From NCBI GenBank assembly GCA_934418295.1, contig CAKRWZ010000088.1, positions 1 through 6,484 of the forward strand: a stretch of DNA of 6,484 nt. Direction: 5' to 3'. This document shows positions 1 through 6,110 of the stretch, in pieces; position 1 is the first letter of the stretch, and every line of letters starts with the position of its first letter. The notes below the pieces were generated by a model. That model was not told the DNA's origin. It did no database searches and saw only the letters and a program-made list of their open reading frames with translations. The position numbers were made by a program, and so were the translations under genes. This DNA is from an uncultured Mediterraneibacter sp. Lineage in GTDB: Bacteria > Bacillota > Clostridia > Lachnospirales > Lachnospiraceae.

Positions 1-898
1 CCAGGTCGAACTCTTCTACCTGTGCACCTTTTTCTTCCAGTACTTTTACGGCTGCACGGATGGCTTCTGCTACTTCCGGATCCAGACCTTCTCCGAAATA
101 TCCTTTCGGGATTCCGATCTTCATGCCCTGCACATCCTCTTTCAGTGCCTCCGCAAAATTGTACTCTTCTCTTTTAATAGAAGTGCTGTCCTTCGGATCC
201 CAGGAAGCGATGGTGTCCAAAAGCACGGCACAGTCTGTCACGTCTTTTGCCACCGGACCGATCTGATCCAATGAGGAACCGTATGCCACCAGTCCGTAAC
301 GGGATACCGTTCCGTAAGTCGGTTTCAATCCGACTACGCCACAGAAAGAACTGGGCTGGCGGATAGAACCGCCGGTATCCGTTCCCAGTGCGCAGAAACA
401 TTCCTGGGCTGCCACCGCCGCACAGGAACCGCCGGAAGACCCGCCCGGCACATGATCCGGGTGATGCGGATTTCTCGTGGGCCCGAAATGAGAAGTTTCT
501 GTGGTACTTCCCATGGCAAACTCATCCATATTCGTTTTTCCGATGATCACCGCTCCCGCCTTTTCCAGGTTCAGCACTGCCTCTGAGCTGTAAGTCGGTT
601 TAAAATTATACAAAATCTTGGAACCGCAGGTCGTCAGATGTCCCTCCAGGCACAGATTGTCTTTCACAGCTACCGGCACACCGGCCAGCGGTCCTGTCAG
701 GATCCCTTCATCGATCTGTTTCTGGATCTCTTCTGCCTTCTGCAAGGCTCTTTCTTTTTCGACTGTAATGTAACTGTTTACAACCGGTTCTGCCGCTTCT
801 ATCCGCTCCAAAACCGCTTCCACGGCTTCCTTCACCGTAATTTCCTTTGCTTTGATTTTCTTTGCCAGCTCTACCGCTGTCAGATCTAAGATTTCCAT
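1..898 (-). CDS. gatA: Aspartyl/glutamyl-tRNA amidotransferase subunit A (GatA), N-terminal 299 residues, cut by the window edge
   Basis: GatA is the glutaminase subunit of GatCAB. It releases ammonia from glutamine, which GatB uses to amidate Glu-tRNA(Gln) and/or Asp-tRNA(Asn) in the cytoplasm. The minus-strand frame is open from the start to the left edge and gives a clean amidase-signature protein. Counting from the ATG at 898, the Ser-cisSer-Lys triad is visible: Lys79 in VAVKDN, Ser154 in PGGSSGGS and Ser178 in GTDTGGSIRQP. These positions match those I recall for the characterised Staphylococcus GatA. Other family blocks include GKTNMDEFAMGS, GVVGLKPTYGTVSRYGL and SSLDQIGP. Two ATGs are adjacent (901 and 898). 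I chose 898 because its distance to AGGAGG (906-911) is 7 bases rather than 4. About 190 C-terminal residues are missing. gatC lies directly upstream and its stop overlaps the Shine-Dalgarno region, so translation is probably coupled. No frameshift or stop was seen. Confidence 0.97.
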   Translation of the reverse strand, partial: MEILDLTAVELAKKIKAKEITVKEAVEAVLERIEAAEPVVNSYITVEKERALQKAEEIQKQIDEGILTGPLAGVPVAVKDNLCLEGHLTTCGSKILYNFKPTYSSEAVLNLEKAGAVIIGKTNMDEFAMGSTTETSHFGPTRNPHHPDHVPGGSSGGSCAAVAAQECFCALGTDTGGSIRQPSSFCGVVGLKPTYGTVSRYGLVAYGSSLDQIGPVAKDVTDCAVLLDTIASWDPKDSTSIKREEYNFAEALKEDVQGMKIGIPKGYFGEGLDPEVAEAIRAAVKVLEEKGAQVEEFDL

Positions 899-905
899 CA
901 TCCGC

Positions 906-911
906 CCTCCT
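906..911 (-). promoter_or_regulatory. Ribosome binding site of gatA
   Basis: On the minus strand the bases read AGGAGG, a perfect Shine-Dalgarno core. It begins one base after the gatC TAG stop. Its spacing (7 bases to the ATG at 898, 4 to the ATG at 901) favours the second of the two tandem ATGs as the gatA start. Confidence 0.8.
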
Positions 912-1205
912 CTAGCCTATCGTCTTCGGTACTTCAAAACAGTCCTTGCGGCGTTCCGGAGCATTTGCAAGCGTCTTTTCCATCTCGTCTCCGTTGGTCA
1001 CCACATCCTCCCGGAATACATTGTTTACCGGAAATACGTGGGACATCGGTTCGATCCCGCTGGTATCCAGTTCGTTCAAAGTATCAATATAATCCAGCAT
1101 CTTTTCCATATCTGCCTTTGCTGCTTCTTTTTCTTCCGAAGAAAGCTCCAGTTTTGCCAGGATTCCTACATATTCGATTGTCTCATCCGAAATCTTATTT
1201 GCCAT
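912..1205 (-). CDS. gatC: Aspartyl/glutamyl-tRNA amidotransferase subunit C (GatC)
   Basis: This 97-residue protein has the normal length for GatC, the small subunit that wraps around GatA and GatB and stabilises the amidotransferase. Family hallmarks are the N-terminal helix with ETIEYVGILAKLELSSEEKE, the MLDYIDTLNELDTSGIEPMSHV block and the C-terminal LANAPERRKDCFEVPKTI. It is followed by gatA with only about 13 bases between stop and start, the classical gatC-gatA order. The start is the ATG at 1205, preceded by a purine-rich but imperfect ribosome binding site (GAAGGGAAG). The 65-base gap to the upstream zinc-ribbon gene contains no clear terminator. A possible weak promoter there (TGACAG, 18 bases, TATACG on the minus strand) is too poor to call, so the gene may be read from its own start or from the promoter near 2450-2470. 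Confidence 0.97.
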   Translation of the reverse strand: MANKISDETIEYVGILAKLELSSEEKEAAKADMEKMLDYIDTLNELDTSGIEPMSHVFPVNNVFREDVVTNGDEMEKTLANAPERRKDCFEVPKTIG

Positions 1206-1270
1206 CTCTTACTTCCCTTCTTTTGATTGTTTTCGTATATTTTGATCTTTCTCTCATCTGTCACGCTCTC

Positions 1271-2410
1271 TCATTCGTCCAGATAATAGGCTTCATAATC
1301 CTCTGATAAAATCCGCTCGCTCGGACTGAGCGTCACACTTCCCGGATTTTCTCCCGTATCATAACCCTGCAGCGACACTTTCACCCCTGCCGGGATAACC
1401 AGGTTTTTATAACAGATTTCCTGCCCCGCATTATTCATCCATACAGATTCCATATAGAATGTCGGGAAATCCTCTCCCGGCTCATTTGGGACCTCAAAAT
1501 CCAAGTAAAGCCCTTCCTCAGAATTGAGGACATCATACACACCTGCCGGAAAATCCGTCCCTGCTGTCATCACCTGTCCCTCTGTGATCCGCACCTCTTC
1601 CGTCAGCGGATTGTCCATGCCGTCTTCCATAGGCTGTGCATTATCCGTATAAAAGTTCAGATAACCGTCTCCGCTGATCTCCAGCTTTGCACCCCGATAA
1701 AGTCTCATATCTGTTATCTGATTCACAACATCTTCATAAACATCTTTCAATTCTGCTTTCATTTGATCCACACTGAGCAGATGCTTATACATATAGATCC
1801 CGTTGGCTGCATCCTTCACGTTTAACGTGCAGTCTCCGTTCATTTCCGGATATTTGATGGTGTAGGTTCCCTCCGGAATATGGACACCGACCACATATTC
1901 TCCTGCATAGAGGATTTCCTCCCTGGCCTCCCCGTCATCACTCAGATCATACAGCACATTTTCGTAACGTCCGTCTTCCGAAGCATCCCATATTTCCGAA
2001 ACCTCATACGTATTACTCAGGAACGCTGATTTGATTCCTATAAACAATGCCGGAGCTACACTGATCACCAGCACAATCACTAAAAATATGACCGGCCATG
2101 CATTTTTTTTAATCTTTTTCTTCTGTTTTCCTGCGGCAGAATACGTATAGTTCTGCTTTCTCGGTTTGTTGACGGAGCGCTCTGCCTTTTGCTCTGCACG
2201 CTTTGCCCTTTCCGCGAGCTGTTCTTCTGACATATAAGAAGAAGGATTTCCCGGATCCTCGTGGATATGCGTCAATGGTTCGCCGTCACACATGCTTTTA
2301 TTCAGCATATCTTCATATTGCTCATCATTTTTGCTGTTGTCCAAGCCACATTCCGTACAGATATTTCCGCTTAATCTCCCTCCGCATAACGTACACCTTT
2401 TTCTAAACAT
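1271..2410 (-). CDS. Zinc-ribbon, single-pass membrane protein with a duplicated extracellular domain; function unknown
   Basis: The protein has 379 residues. Residues 6-21 form a CxxC...CxxC zinc ribbon (Cys6, Cys9, Cys18, Cys21). A charged, Glu/Lys-rich linker follows, then a basic stretch (KKKIKK) just before one hydrophobic helix at about residues 105-127. This arrangement predicts the zinc ribbon inside the cell and about 250 residues outside. The outer part holds two similar modules, at about 160-260 and 273-363. Each has an AG...(I/F)P(E/A)G(T/V)Y segment and ends in a (Y/N)L...G(A/V)K(L/V) strand, so they look like an old tandem duplication of a beta-rich domain. I recognise the architecture from Clostridia but no named function. 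The start is the ATG at 2410, 6 bases after AGGAGGT; an in-frame TTG at 2431 lies upstream of that ribosome binding site and is unlikely to be used. It lies upstream of gatC in the same direction; whether they share a function is not shown. Confidence 0.85.
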   Translation of the reverse strand: MFRKRCTLCGGRLSGNICTECGLDNSKNDEQYEDMLNKSMCDGEPLTHIHEDPGNPSSYMSEEQLAERAKRAEQKAERSVNKPRKQNYTYSAAGKQKKKIKKNAWPVIFLVIVLVISVAPALFIGIKSAFLSNTYEVSEIWDASEDGRYENVLYDLSDDGEAREEILYAGEYVVGVHIPEGTYTIKYPEMNGDCTLNVKDAANGIYMYKHLLSVDQMKAELKDVYEDVVNQITDMRLYRGAKLEISGDGYLNFYTDNAQPMEDGMDNPLTEEVRITEGQVMTAGTDFPAGVYDVLNSEEGLYLDFEVPNEPGEDFPTFYMESVWMNNAGQEICYKNLVIPAGVKVSLQGYDTGENPGSVTLSPSERILSEDYEAYYLDE

Positions 2411-2416
2411 CGCTCC

Positions 2417-2423
2417 ACCTCCT
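2417..2423 (-). promoter_or_regulatory. Ribosome binding site deciding the start of the zinc-ribbon protein
   Basis: The minus strand reads AGGAGGT here, 6 bases before the ATG at 2410. Because it lies inside the longer TTG-initiated reading frame (2431), it argues that translation begins at 2410 and that the seven residues MWTGGGA of the longer frame are not made. Confidence 0.8.
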
Positions 2424-2445
2424 GTCCACAAATAACCGATTCTTT

Positions 2446-2474
2446 ATGTTATCATATTTTTGTGTTTTTAGCAA
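2446..2474 (-). promoter_or_regulatory. Predicted sigma-A-type promoter for the zinc-ribbon gene and possibly gatCA
   Basis: On the minus strand a -35 box TTGCTA (2469-2474) is separated by 17 bases from a -10 box TAACAT (2446-2451). A TG dinucleotide one base upstream of the -10 gives an extended -10. The surrounding DNA is A/T-rich and the start codon lies about 36 bases downstream. This is prediction from consensus only. Confidence 0.55.
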
Positions 2475-2497
2475 TAATCCGGCGTGTTTCCTTGCAT

Positions 2498-2525
2498 TTG
2501 ACCCCCTTATCCGTTAAGATAAGAT
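2498..2525 (+). promoter_or_regulatory. Predicted sigma-A-type promoter for the thioesterase and ATPase genes
   Basis: TTGACC (2498-2503) matches five of six -35 consensus bases. After a 16-base spacer comes TAAGAT (2520-2525), a four-of-six -10 match inside a repeated TAAGATAAGATAA stretch. The start codon of the thioesterase is 40 bases further on. It is divergent from the promoter at 2446-2474, with only about 23 bases between the two -35 boxes, so a regulator bound here could affect both. Confidence 0.5.
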
Positions 2526-2564
2526 AAATGCTTTGGCAAAACCAAACAAAGAAGAGGAAGAATT

Positions 2565-2987
2565 ATGGATTACCAAAAACTTATGGTTTTAAGAAATAAA
2601 AAAAACGCTTTCGCCGGCGTTGTCGGCATCAAACTGACTGAGATCAGGGAGGGCTATGCCCGGGCTGAACTTGCCGTTAATGAGCATCACCTCAATCCCA
2701 TCGGTTCCGTTCACGGGGGCTGTCTTTATACACTGGCTGACATGGCCGGCGGCGCTGCTGCCACCTCCCATGGCTATGCCGCCACGACCCTCAACAGCGA
2801 TATCCATTATCTGAACGCAGGGATCCACACCACCTATCTTTATGCAGAAGCAAAAGAGATCAAGCACGGCAAGAAAACGATGGTCTATGAGATCCACATC
2901 ACCGATCAGAATCAAAAGCTGCTGGCTGCCGCGACTTTCACTTTCATGTCGCTGGGCATCCCGATCAAAATCGAAGATGCAGTCTGA
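2565..2987 (+). CDS. PaaI-type hotdog-fold thioesterase
   Basis: The 140-residue length is typical of single-domain hotdog thioesterases, which hydrolyse acyl-CoA thioesters in the cytoplasm. The signature block NPIGSVHGGCLYTLADMAGGAAA spans residues 44-66. His50-Gly51-Gly52 is the family HGG motif, and Asp59 is in the position of the catalytic acidic residue of PaaI-like enzymes. Later segments (TTLNSDIHYLNAG, YLYAEAKEIKHGKKTMVYEIHITDQNQKLLAAATFTFM) fit the beta strands and the central helix of the fold. Start: ATG at 2565 with GAGGAAG about 5 bases upstream. No promoter or terminator is evident in the 80 bases before the ATPase gene, so the two are probably cotranscribed, although a functional link is not obvious. 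The natural substrate cannot be read from sequence; phenylacetyl-CoA-type or other aryl/acyl-CoA esters are only family precedents. Confidence 0.92.
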   Translation: MDYQKLMVLRNKKNAFAGVVGIKLTEIREGYARAELAVNEHHLNPIGSVHGGCLYTLADMAGGAAATSHGYAATTLNSDIHYLNAGIHTTYLYAEAKEIKHGKKTMVYEIHITDQNQKLLAAATFTFMSLGIPIKIEDAV

Positions 2988-3067
2988 AAGCGGTTTCTTT
3001 TGATCACATTTCATCGCTGTCAACTGTTTTGCCGTTTACCGGCACCTGAAAGGAAGTAAATAATAAA

Positions 3068-5554
3068 ATGGCACCAATCACTCCCATCGGATTTTCCGAT
3101 CCCGAACATGCACGAGAGCCCGTCGTAGATTTAAACGGGCTGAGTTCCGCAGAAGCTGCACAAAGAGCCGCCCAAGGACTGGCCAACAAAACGAACATTT
3201 CCACGGACACCTCCGTCAAGGATATCGTCCGTTCCAATATACTAACCTATTTTAACTTTATTTTTATGATCCTTACCGCACTGCTTTGCATCGTCGGCTC
3301 TTTCCGGAATCTGACCTTTCTTCCATTGATCATCGGAAACACCCTGATCGGAATCATCCAGGAGCTTCGGGCAAAAAAGACCCTGGATAAAATGAATCTC
3401 TTAAATGCGCCTCATGCCATCGTGATCCGCGACGGCAAAGAGCGGCGGGTACTTTCCGAAGAGTTGGTAAAGGGCGACCTTATCCTGCTCTCTGCCGGGG
3501 ATCAGATCTGCGCAGACGCCATTGTGGTAAAGGGCAATGTCAGTGTCAACGAATCTCTCCTGACCGGAGAGTCCGACGAGATCGAAAAAAAATACGGTTC
3601 CTCTCTTATGTCCGGCAGTTTCGTTGTGTCCGGGCAATGCTATGCCCGGCTGGAAAAAGTCGGGGACGACTCTTACATTTCCCGTCTGACCTTGGAAGCC
3701 AAGGAGATGGAGTCCGGTGAACAGTCTGAGATGATCCGTTCCATCAACCAGATCATCAAGATTGTCGGGATCGTGATCATCCCTATCGCTTTGATTCTGG
3801 TTTATCAAAGCTATTTTGTAAACAACGAGTCTTTCCGGAAAAGTATCACTTCTATGGTCGCTGCCGTACTGGGCATGATCCCGGAAGGTCTTTATCTGCT
3901 GACCACCGTTGCACTGGCTCTGAGCACCATGCGGCTTGCCAAGCGCAAAGTGCTGCTGCACGACATGAAAAGTATCGAAACGCTGGCACGGGTCGATACC
4001 CTTTGCGTCGATAAAACCGGAACCATCACCGAACCGGATATGTGCGTCAAAAAGATCGTTGTCTGCGGCGGTTTCCGGAGAAACGAGCCGGAAACAGATA
4101 TCGAAGATGAGACCGATGCGATCTCTTCCAAGGAAGTGAACCGTCTCCTGACGGATTACGTGCGGGCCTCCCAGGACAACAATGCCACCATGACTGCTTT
4201 GCAGCGTTATATAGAAAAACATTCCAAAAAATCCCGTTCTAAAAAAGAGCCTCTGGATATTCTTCCCTTCAGTTCTTCTAAAAAATATGGAGGAATAGTC
4301 TTCGACACAGGTGCCTACCTTCTGGGTGCGCCGGAATTTATCATGCGCTATGAATTTAACCGGATCGCAGGGGAGCTGGAACCGTACACAAGCAAGGGAT
4401 ACCGTATCCTGCTCTTTGCTCGTTACACCGGAAACAACATTAAAGGAGAACTGACCGGAAAAGCCATTCCTCTGGCTTATGTGGTTCTTTCCAACCCCAT
4501 CCGAAAAAATGCCCGGGAAACCTTCCGCTACTTCAAGTCACAGGATGTAACCGTCAAAGTCATCTCTGGTGACAACCCTGCCACCGTCTCTGAGATTGCC
4601 TTACAGGCAGGCATTGAAAATGCAGAATTTTATGTAGATGCCGGCACTTTGGATTCGGATCGGAAACTGGCTGCTGCTGCCGAAAAATATACTGTATTCG
4701 GCCGTGTAACTCCGAAACAAAAGCAAAAGCTGGTTCAGGCGATGCAAAACGCAGGACATACCGTGGCCATGACCGGCGACGGCGTCAACGATATTCTCGC
4801 CATGAAGGACGCTGACTGCAGCGTTGCGATGGCTTCCGGAAGTGAGGCCGCTGCACAGGTGGCTCAGGTCGTTCTGCTGGATTCCGACTTCGCCCACATG
4901 CCAAACGTCGTAGAAGAAGGGCGTTGTGTTGTAAACAATATTCAGCGTTCGGCCAGCCTGTTTCTGGTGAAAAATATTTTCTCCCTGTTGATGGCCGTTT
5001 TTTCAGCCATTTTCATGTTTACCTACCCTCTGGAACCGGCTCAGATTTCCCTGATCAGTGCCTTTACCATCGGAATCCCCGGATTTCTGCTGGCTTTGGA
5101 GCCAAATAAAGAACGGATTCAGGGCAACTTCCTGAAAAATGTTTTGCTGAAAGCCTTTCCTGCCGGATTAACAGATCTTTTCGCCGTCGGTTCCCTGGTG
5201 GTCTGCGGAGATGTATTTGCCCTGCCGTCAACTGATATTGCAACCGCCGCCACCTTGCTTTTGGCTGTCGTCGGCTTTATGATCCTGATCCGGATCAGCC
5301 ATCCGTTCAATTGGATAAAATACGGCATCCTGGCATTTAATATCCTGGGACTGATCGGATGTGGCTTCTTCCTGAAAAAACTCTTTGCCATGAATGCCAT
5401 GTCTTCCATCGTCATTTTACTTCTGATCGTCTTTGCCTTTGCCAGCGCGACCCTGTTCCGCTTCCTGAGCGTCATCGCCGAAAAGCTGACTGCTCTTCAG
5501 GAGCGATCGCAAAACAGGAAAACATTGAAAAAGAAATCACGACCACCGGCTTAG
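3068..5554 (+). CDS. P-type cation-transporting ATPase, CtpE/CaxP-like (probable Ca2+ transporter)
   Basis: This is a complete 828-residue P-type ATPase that would pump a cation across the cytoplasmic membrane using ATP. In order: an N-terminal cytoplasmic segment; two membrane helices (about 58-79 and 82-100); the actuator domain with TGES at 166-169; helices 3 and 4 (about 229-250 and 260-288) with the ion-site PEGL at 272-275; the phosphorylation motif DKTGTIT at 315-321 (Asp315 is phosphorylated); the nucleotide-binding domain with FSSSKKY (401-407), LGAPE (419-423, where many relatives have KGAPE) and KGYR (443-446); the hinge motifs SGDNP (500-504) and TGDGVND (569-575); then six C-terminal helices (about 630-803). 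The PEGLYLLT and FTIGIPGFLLALEPN segments resemble the CtpE/CaxP branch, in which Ca2+ is the reported ion; Mg2+ or another cation cannot be excluded. No CPC/CPX motif or heavy-metal domain is present. GAAAGGAAG lies 11 bases before the ATG. The stop codon lies within a hairpin (5542-5562), and the basic tail RKTLKKKSRPPA may have been altered by an insertion there. Confidence 0.93.
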   Translation: MAPITPIGFSDPEHAREPVVDLNGLSSAEAAQRAAQGLANKTNISTDTSVKDIVRSNILTYFNFIFMILTALLCIVGSFRNLTFLPLIIGNTLIGIIQELRAKKTLDKMNLLNAPHAIVIRDGKERRVLSEELVKGDLILLSAGDQICADAIVVKGNVSVNESLLTGESDEIEKKYGSSLMSGSFVVSGQCYARLEKVGDDSYISRLTLEAKEMESGEQSEMIRSINQIIKIVGIVIIPIALILVYQSYFVNNESFRKSITSMVAAVLGMIPEGLYLLTTVALALSTMRLAKRKVLLHDMKSIETLARVDTLCVDKTGTITEPDMCVKKIVVCGGFRRNEPETDIEDETDAISSKEVNRLLTDYVRASQDNNATMTALQRYIEKHSKKSRSKKEPLDILPFSSSKKYGGIVFDTGAYLLGAPEFIMRYEFNRIAGELEPYTSKGYRILLFARYTGNNIKGELTGKAIPLAYVVLSNPIRKNARETFRYFKSQDVTVKVISGDNPATVSEIALQAGIENAEFYVDAGTLDSDRKLAAAAEKYTVFGRVTPKQKQKLVQAMQNAGHTVAMTGDGVNDILAMKDADCSVAMASGSEAAAQVAQVVLLDSDFAHMPNVVEEGRCVVNNIQRSASLFLVKNIFSLLMAVFSAIFMFTYPLEPAQISLISAFTIGIPGFLLALEPNKERIQGNFLKNVLLKAFPAGLTDLFAVGSLVVCGDVFALPSTDIATAATLLLAVVGFMILIRISHPFNWIKYGILAFNILGLIGCGFFLKKLFAMNAMSSIVILLLIVFAFASATLFRFLSVIAEKLTALQERSQNRKTLKKKSRPPA

Positions 5555-5612
5555 CCGGTGGTTTGCTTTGACCCTATAAGGGTCTGTTACCGGCACTAGA
5601 GTCTAAAGACTC
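5542..5612 (+). other. Cluster of three short perfect hairpins overlapping the ATPase stop codon (possible transposable-element end or structured RNA)
   Basis: Three inverted repeats lie within 71 bases. Hairpin 1 (5542-5562) has a 9-bp GC-rich stem, ACCACCGGC/GCCGGTGGT, with a TTA loop, and contains the ATPase stop codon. Hairpin 2 (5570-5584) is GACCCT/AGGGTC with loop ATA. Hairpin 3 (5599-5612) is GAGTC/GACTC with loop TAAA. In addition GCCGGT (5554-5559) can pair with ACCGGC (5589-5594), extended by three G-U pairs, in competition with hairpin 1. Small perfect hairpins of this kind occur at the ends of IS200/IS605-family elements and in their guide-like RNAs, but no transposase gene is nearby. 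None is followed by a good T-run, so they are not simple terminators. The identity is uncertain. Confidence 0.5.
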
Positions 5613-5627
5613 ATCGAATAAGTTCAC

Positions 5628-5685
5628 CAAGCGTACCTATCCATCATTCATTTCCGATGATGGATAGGTACGCTTGTTTTTATTT
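5628..5685 (+). terminator. Rho-independent terminator with a 20-bp perfect stem
   Basis: The left arm 5628-5647 and right arm 5657-5676 are perfectly complementary over 20 bp, with a 9-base loop (TCATTTCCG), followed directly by TTTTTATTT (5677-5685). It would end the thioesterase-ATPase transcript. The stem is longer than in most bacterial terminators. There is no A-run on the left side, so it should work on the plus strand only. Confidence 0.85.
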
Positions 5686-5695
5686 ATCCGCACAT

Positions 5696-5724
5696 TCGAT
5701 TATTTCTGCGTCCTCCGTTAAAAT
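5696..5724 (+). promoter_or_regulatory. Possible promoter of the broken mobile-element gene
   Basis: TAAAAT (5719-5724) matches five of six -10 consensus bases. With a 17-base spacer the -35 position holds TCGATT (5696-5701), only a three-of-six match. It lies just after the terminator and 28 bases before the ATG at 5752, which has a perfect AGGAGG. It is a weak prediction. Confidence 0.3.
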
Positions 5725-5751
5725 AAGAGCAGAAAATCAAAGGAGGTCAGA

Positions 5752-5835
5752 ATGGTGAAACAAAAATATTATCTTGCGCTTACAACCGAGGAATGACGGC
5801 TTATGATTGAATGCCTGAACAAACTCCGCAATCGG
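5752..5835 (+). pseudogene. Truncated small conjugative-element-type protein with an in-frame TGA
   Basis: A strong AGGAGG (5741-5746) precedes an ATG that begins MVKQKYYLALTTEE, then an in-frame TGA (5794-5796), then RLMIECLNKLRNR in the same frame. From memory this matches the start of small proteins of roughly 55-60 residues, common in Tn916/Tn1549-like conjugative elements of gut Firmicutes, in which the next part usually reads like KLIAEGRYTDAVDE. A Trp (TGG) in place of the TGA would restore the family pattern, so one base change probably caused the stop. Homology ends at the LRNR codons, where TnpV sequence begins in another frame. The gene therefore carries both a nonsense change and a 3' deletion. 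The product, if any, would be a 14-residue peptide. Confidence 0.65.
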
Positions 5836-6106
5836 GATATGGGGTCAGCGGCATCTTCACTATCTGAAAAATTACCGCAAAGTGCTTTACACCAACTTGC
5901 TGACAAGCGGCAAATTGAACATCTATCTTGCGGATATTGATAATCAGGCTGAGGAAATGTTTGAACGGCTTACAAGGCAGATGGCAACAGCGGAGGGTGT
6001 TACCGAGCAGTTGAAGGCTGGTAACCAAATGGCGTGGACTGGCAAAATGAACAGCATACGGAATCGGGCAGCCGAGATTATAAATACTGAGATTATATAC
6101 ACATAA
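5831..6106 (+). pseudogene. tnpV: TnpV transposon-encoded protein, 5'-truncated remnant
   Basis: Reading from 5831, the frame encodes IGIWGQRHLHYLKNYRKVL followed by YTNLLTSGKLNIYLADID, QAEEMFERL, GVTEQLKAGNQMAWTGKMN and SIRNRAAEIINTEIIY, ending in TAA. About 91 residues match the C-terminal three quarters of TnpV, a small protein of unknown role carried on Tn4451-type and related clostridial mobile elements. Intact TnpV proteins are usually about 110-125 residues and begin with a segment like TYRRVGDYYIPNL, which is absent here. The frame has a TGA just upstream (5816-5818) and no ATG. A GTG at 5882 is internal to the conserved domain and has no ribosome binding site. The N-terminus has been replaced by the fragment of the small protein upstream, in a different frame. 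I consider it nonfunctional. Confidence 0.85.
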
Positions 6107-6110
6107 GATT

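Noticed and set aside
852..1306. Plus-strand open frames of 113-124 codons opposite gatC and the gatA start
   Set aside because: The minus strand carries convincing gatC and gatA; the plus-strand translations are composition-driven shadows.
2411..2431. TTG start giving seven extra residues on the zinc-ribbon protein
   Set aside because: AGGAGGT lies inside this extension, 6 bases before the ATG at 2410, which is the better start.
2589..3023. Minus-strand open frame of 144 codons over the thioesterase
   Set aside because: The plus strand encodes an intact HGG-motif thioesterase with a good ribosome binding site; the antisense frame has no recognisable features.
3018..3050. Small GCCG-TTTAC-CGGC inverted repeat upstream of the ATPase as a terminator or operator
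   Set aside because: The stem is only 4 bp and has no T-run; it is expected by chance.
3401..4222. Long minus-strand open frame (273 codons) inside the ATPase gene
   Set aside because: It is antisense to clear P-type ATPase motifs (TGES, PEGL, DKTGT), has no ribosome binding site and no family resemblance; it is a shadow of the GC-rich codon pattern.
5540..5690. CRISPR array or tRNA gene in the hairpin-rich region
   Set aside because: There are no regularly spaced direct repeats, and the hairpins do not form a cloverleaf with an acceptor stem and a T-loop.
5752..5796. A 14-residue leader peptide controlling downstream genes
   Set aside because: The coding resemblance continues past the TGA, and there is no attenuator-type structure or intact gene right after it; a broken gene is simpler.
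5882..6106. Complete 74-residue tnpV gene starting at GTG 5882
   Set aside because: TnpV similarity extends upstream to about 5831 in the same frame, and the GTG has no ribosome binding site, so it is an internal codon of a truncated gene.
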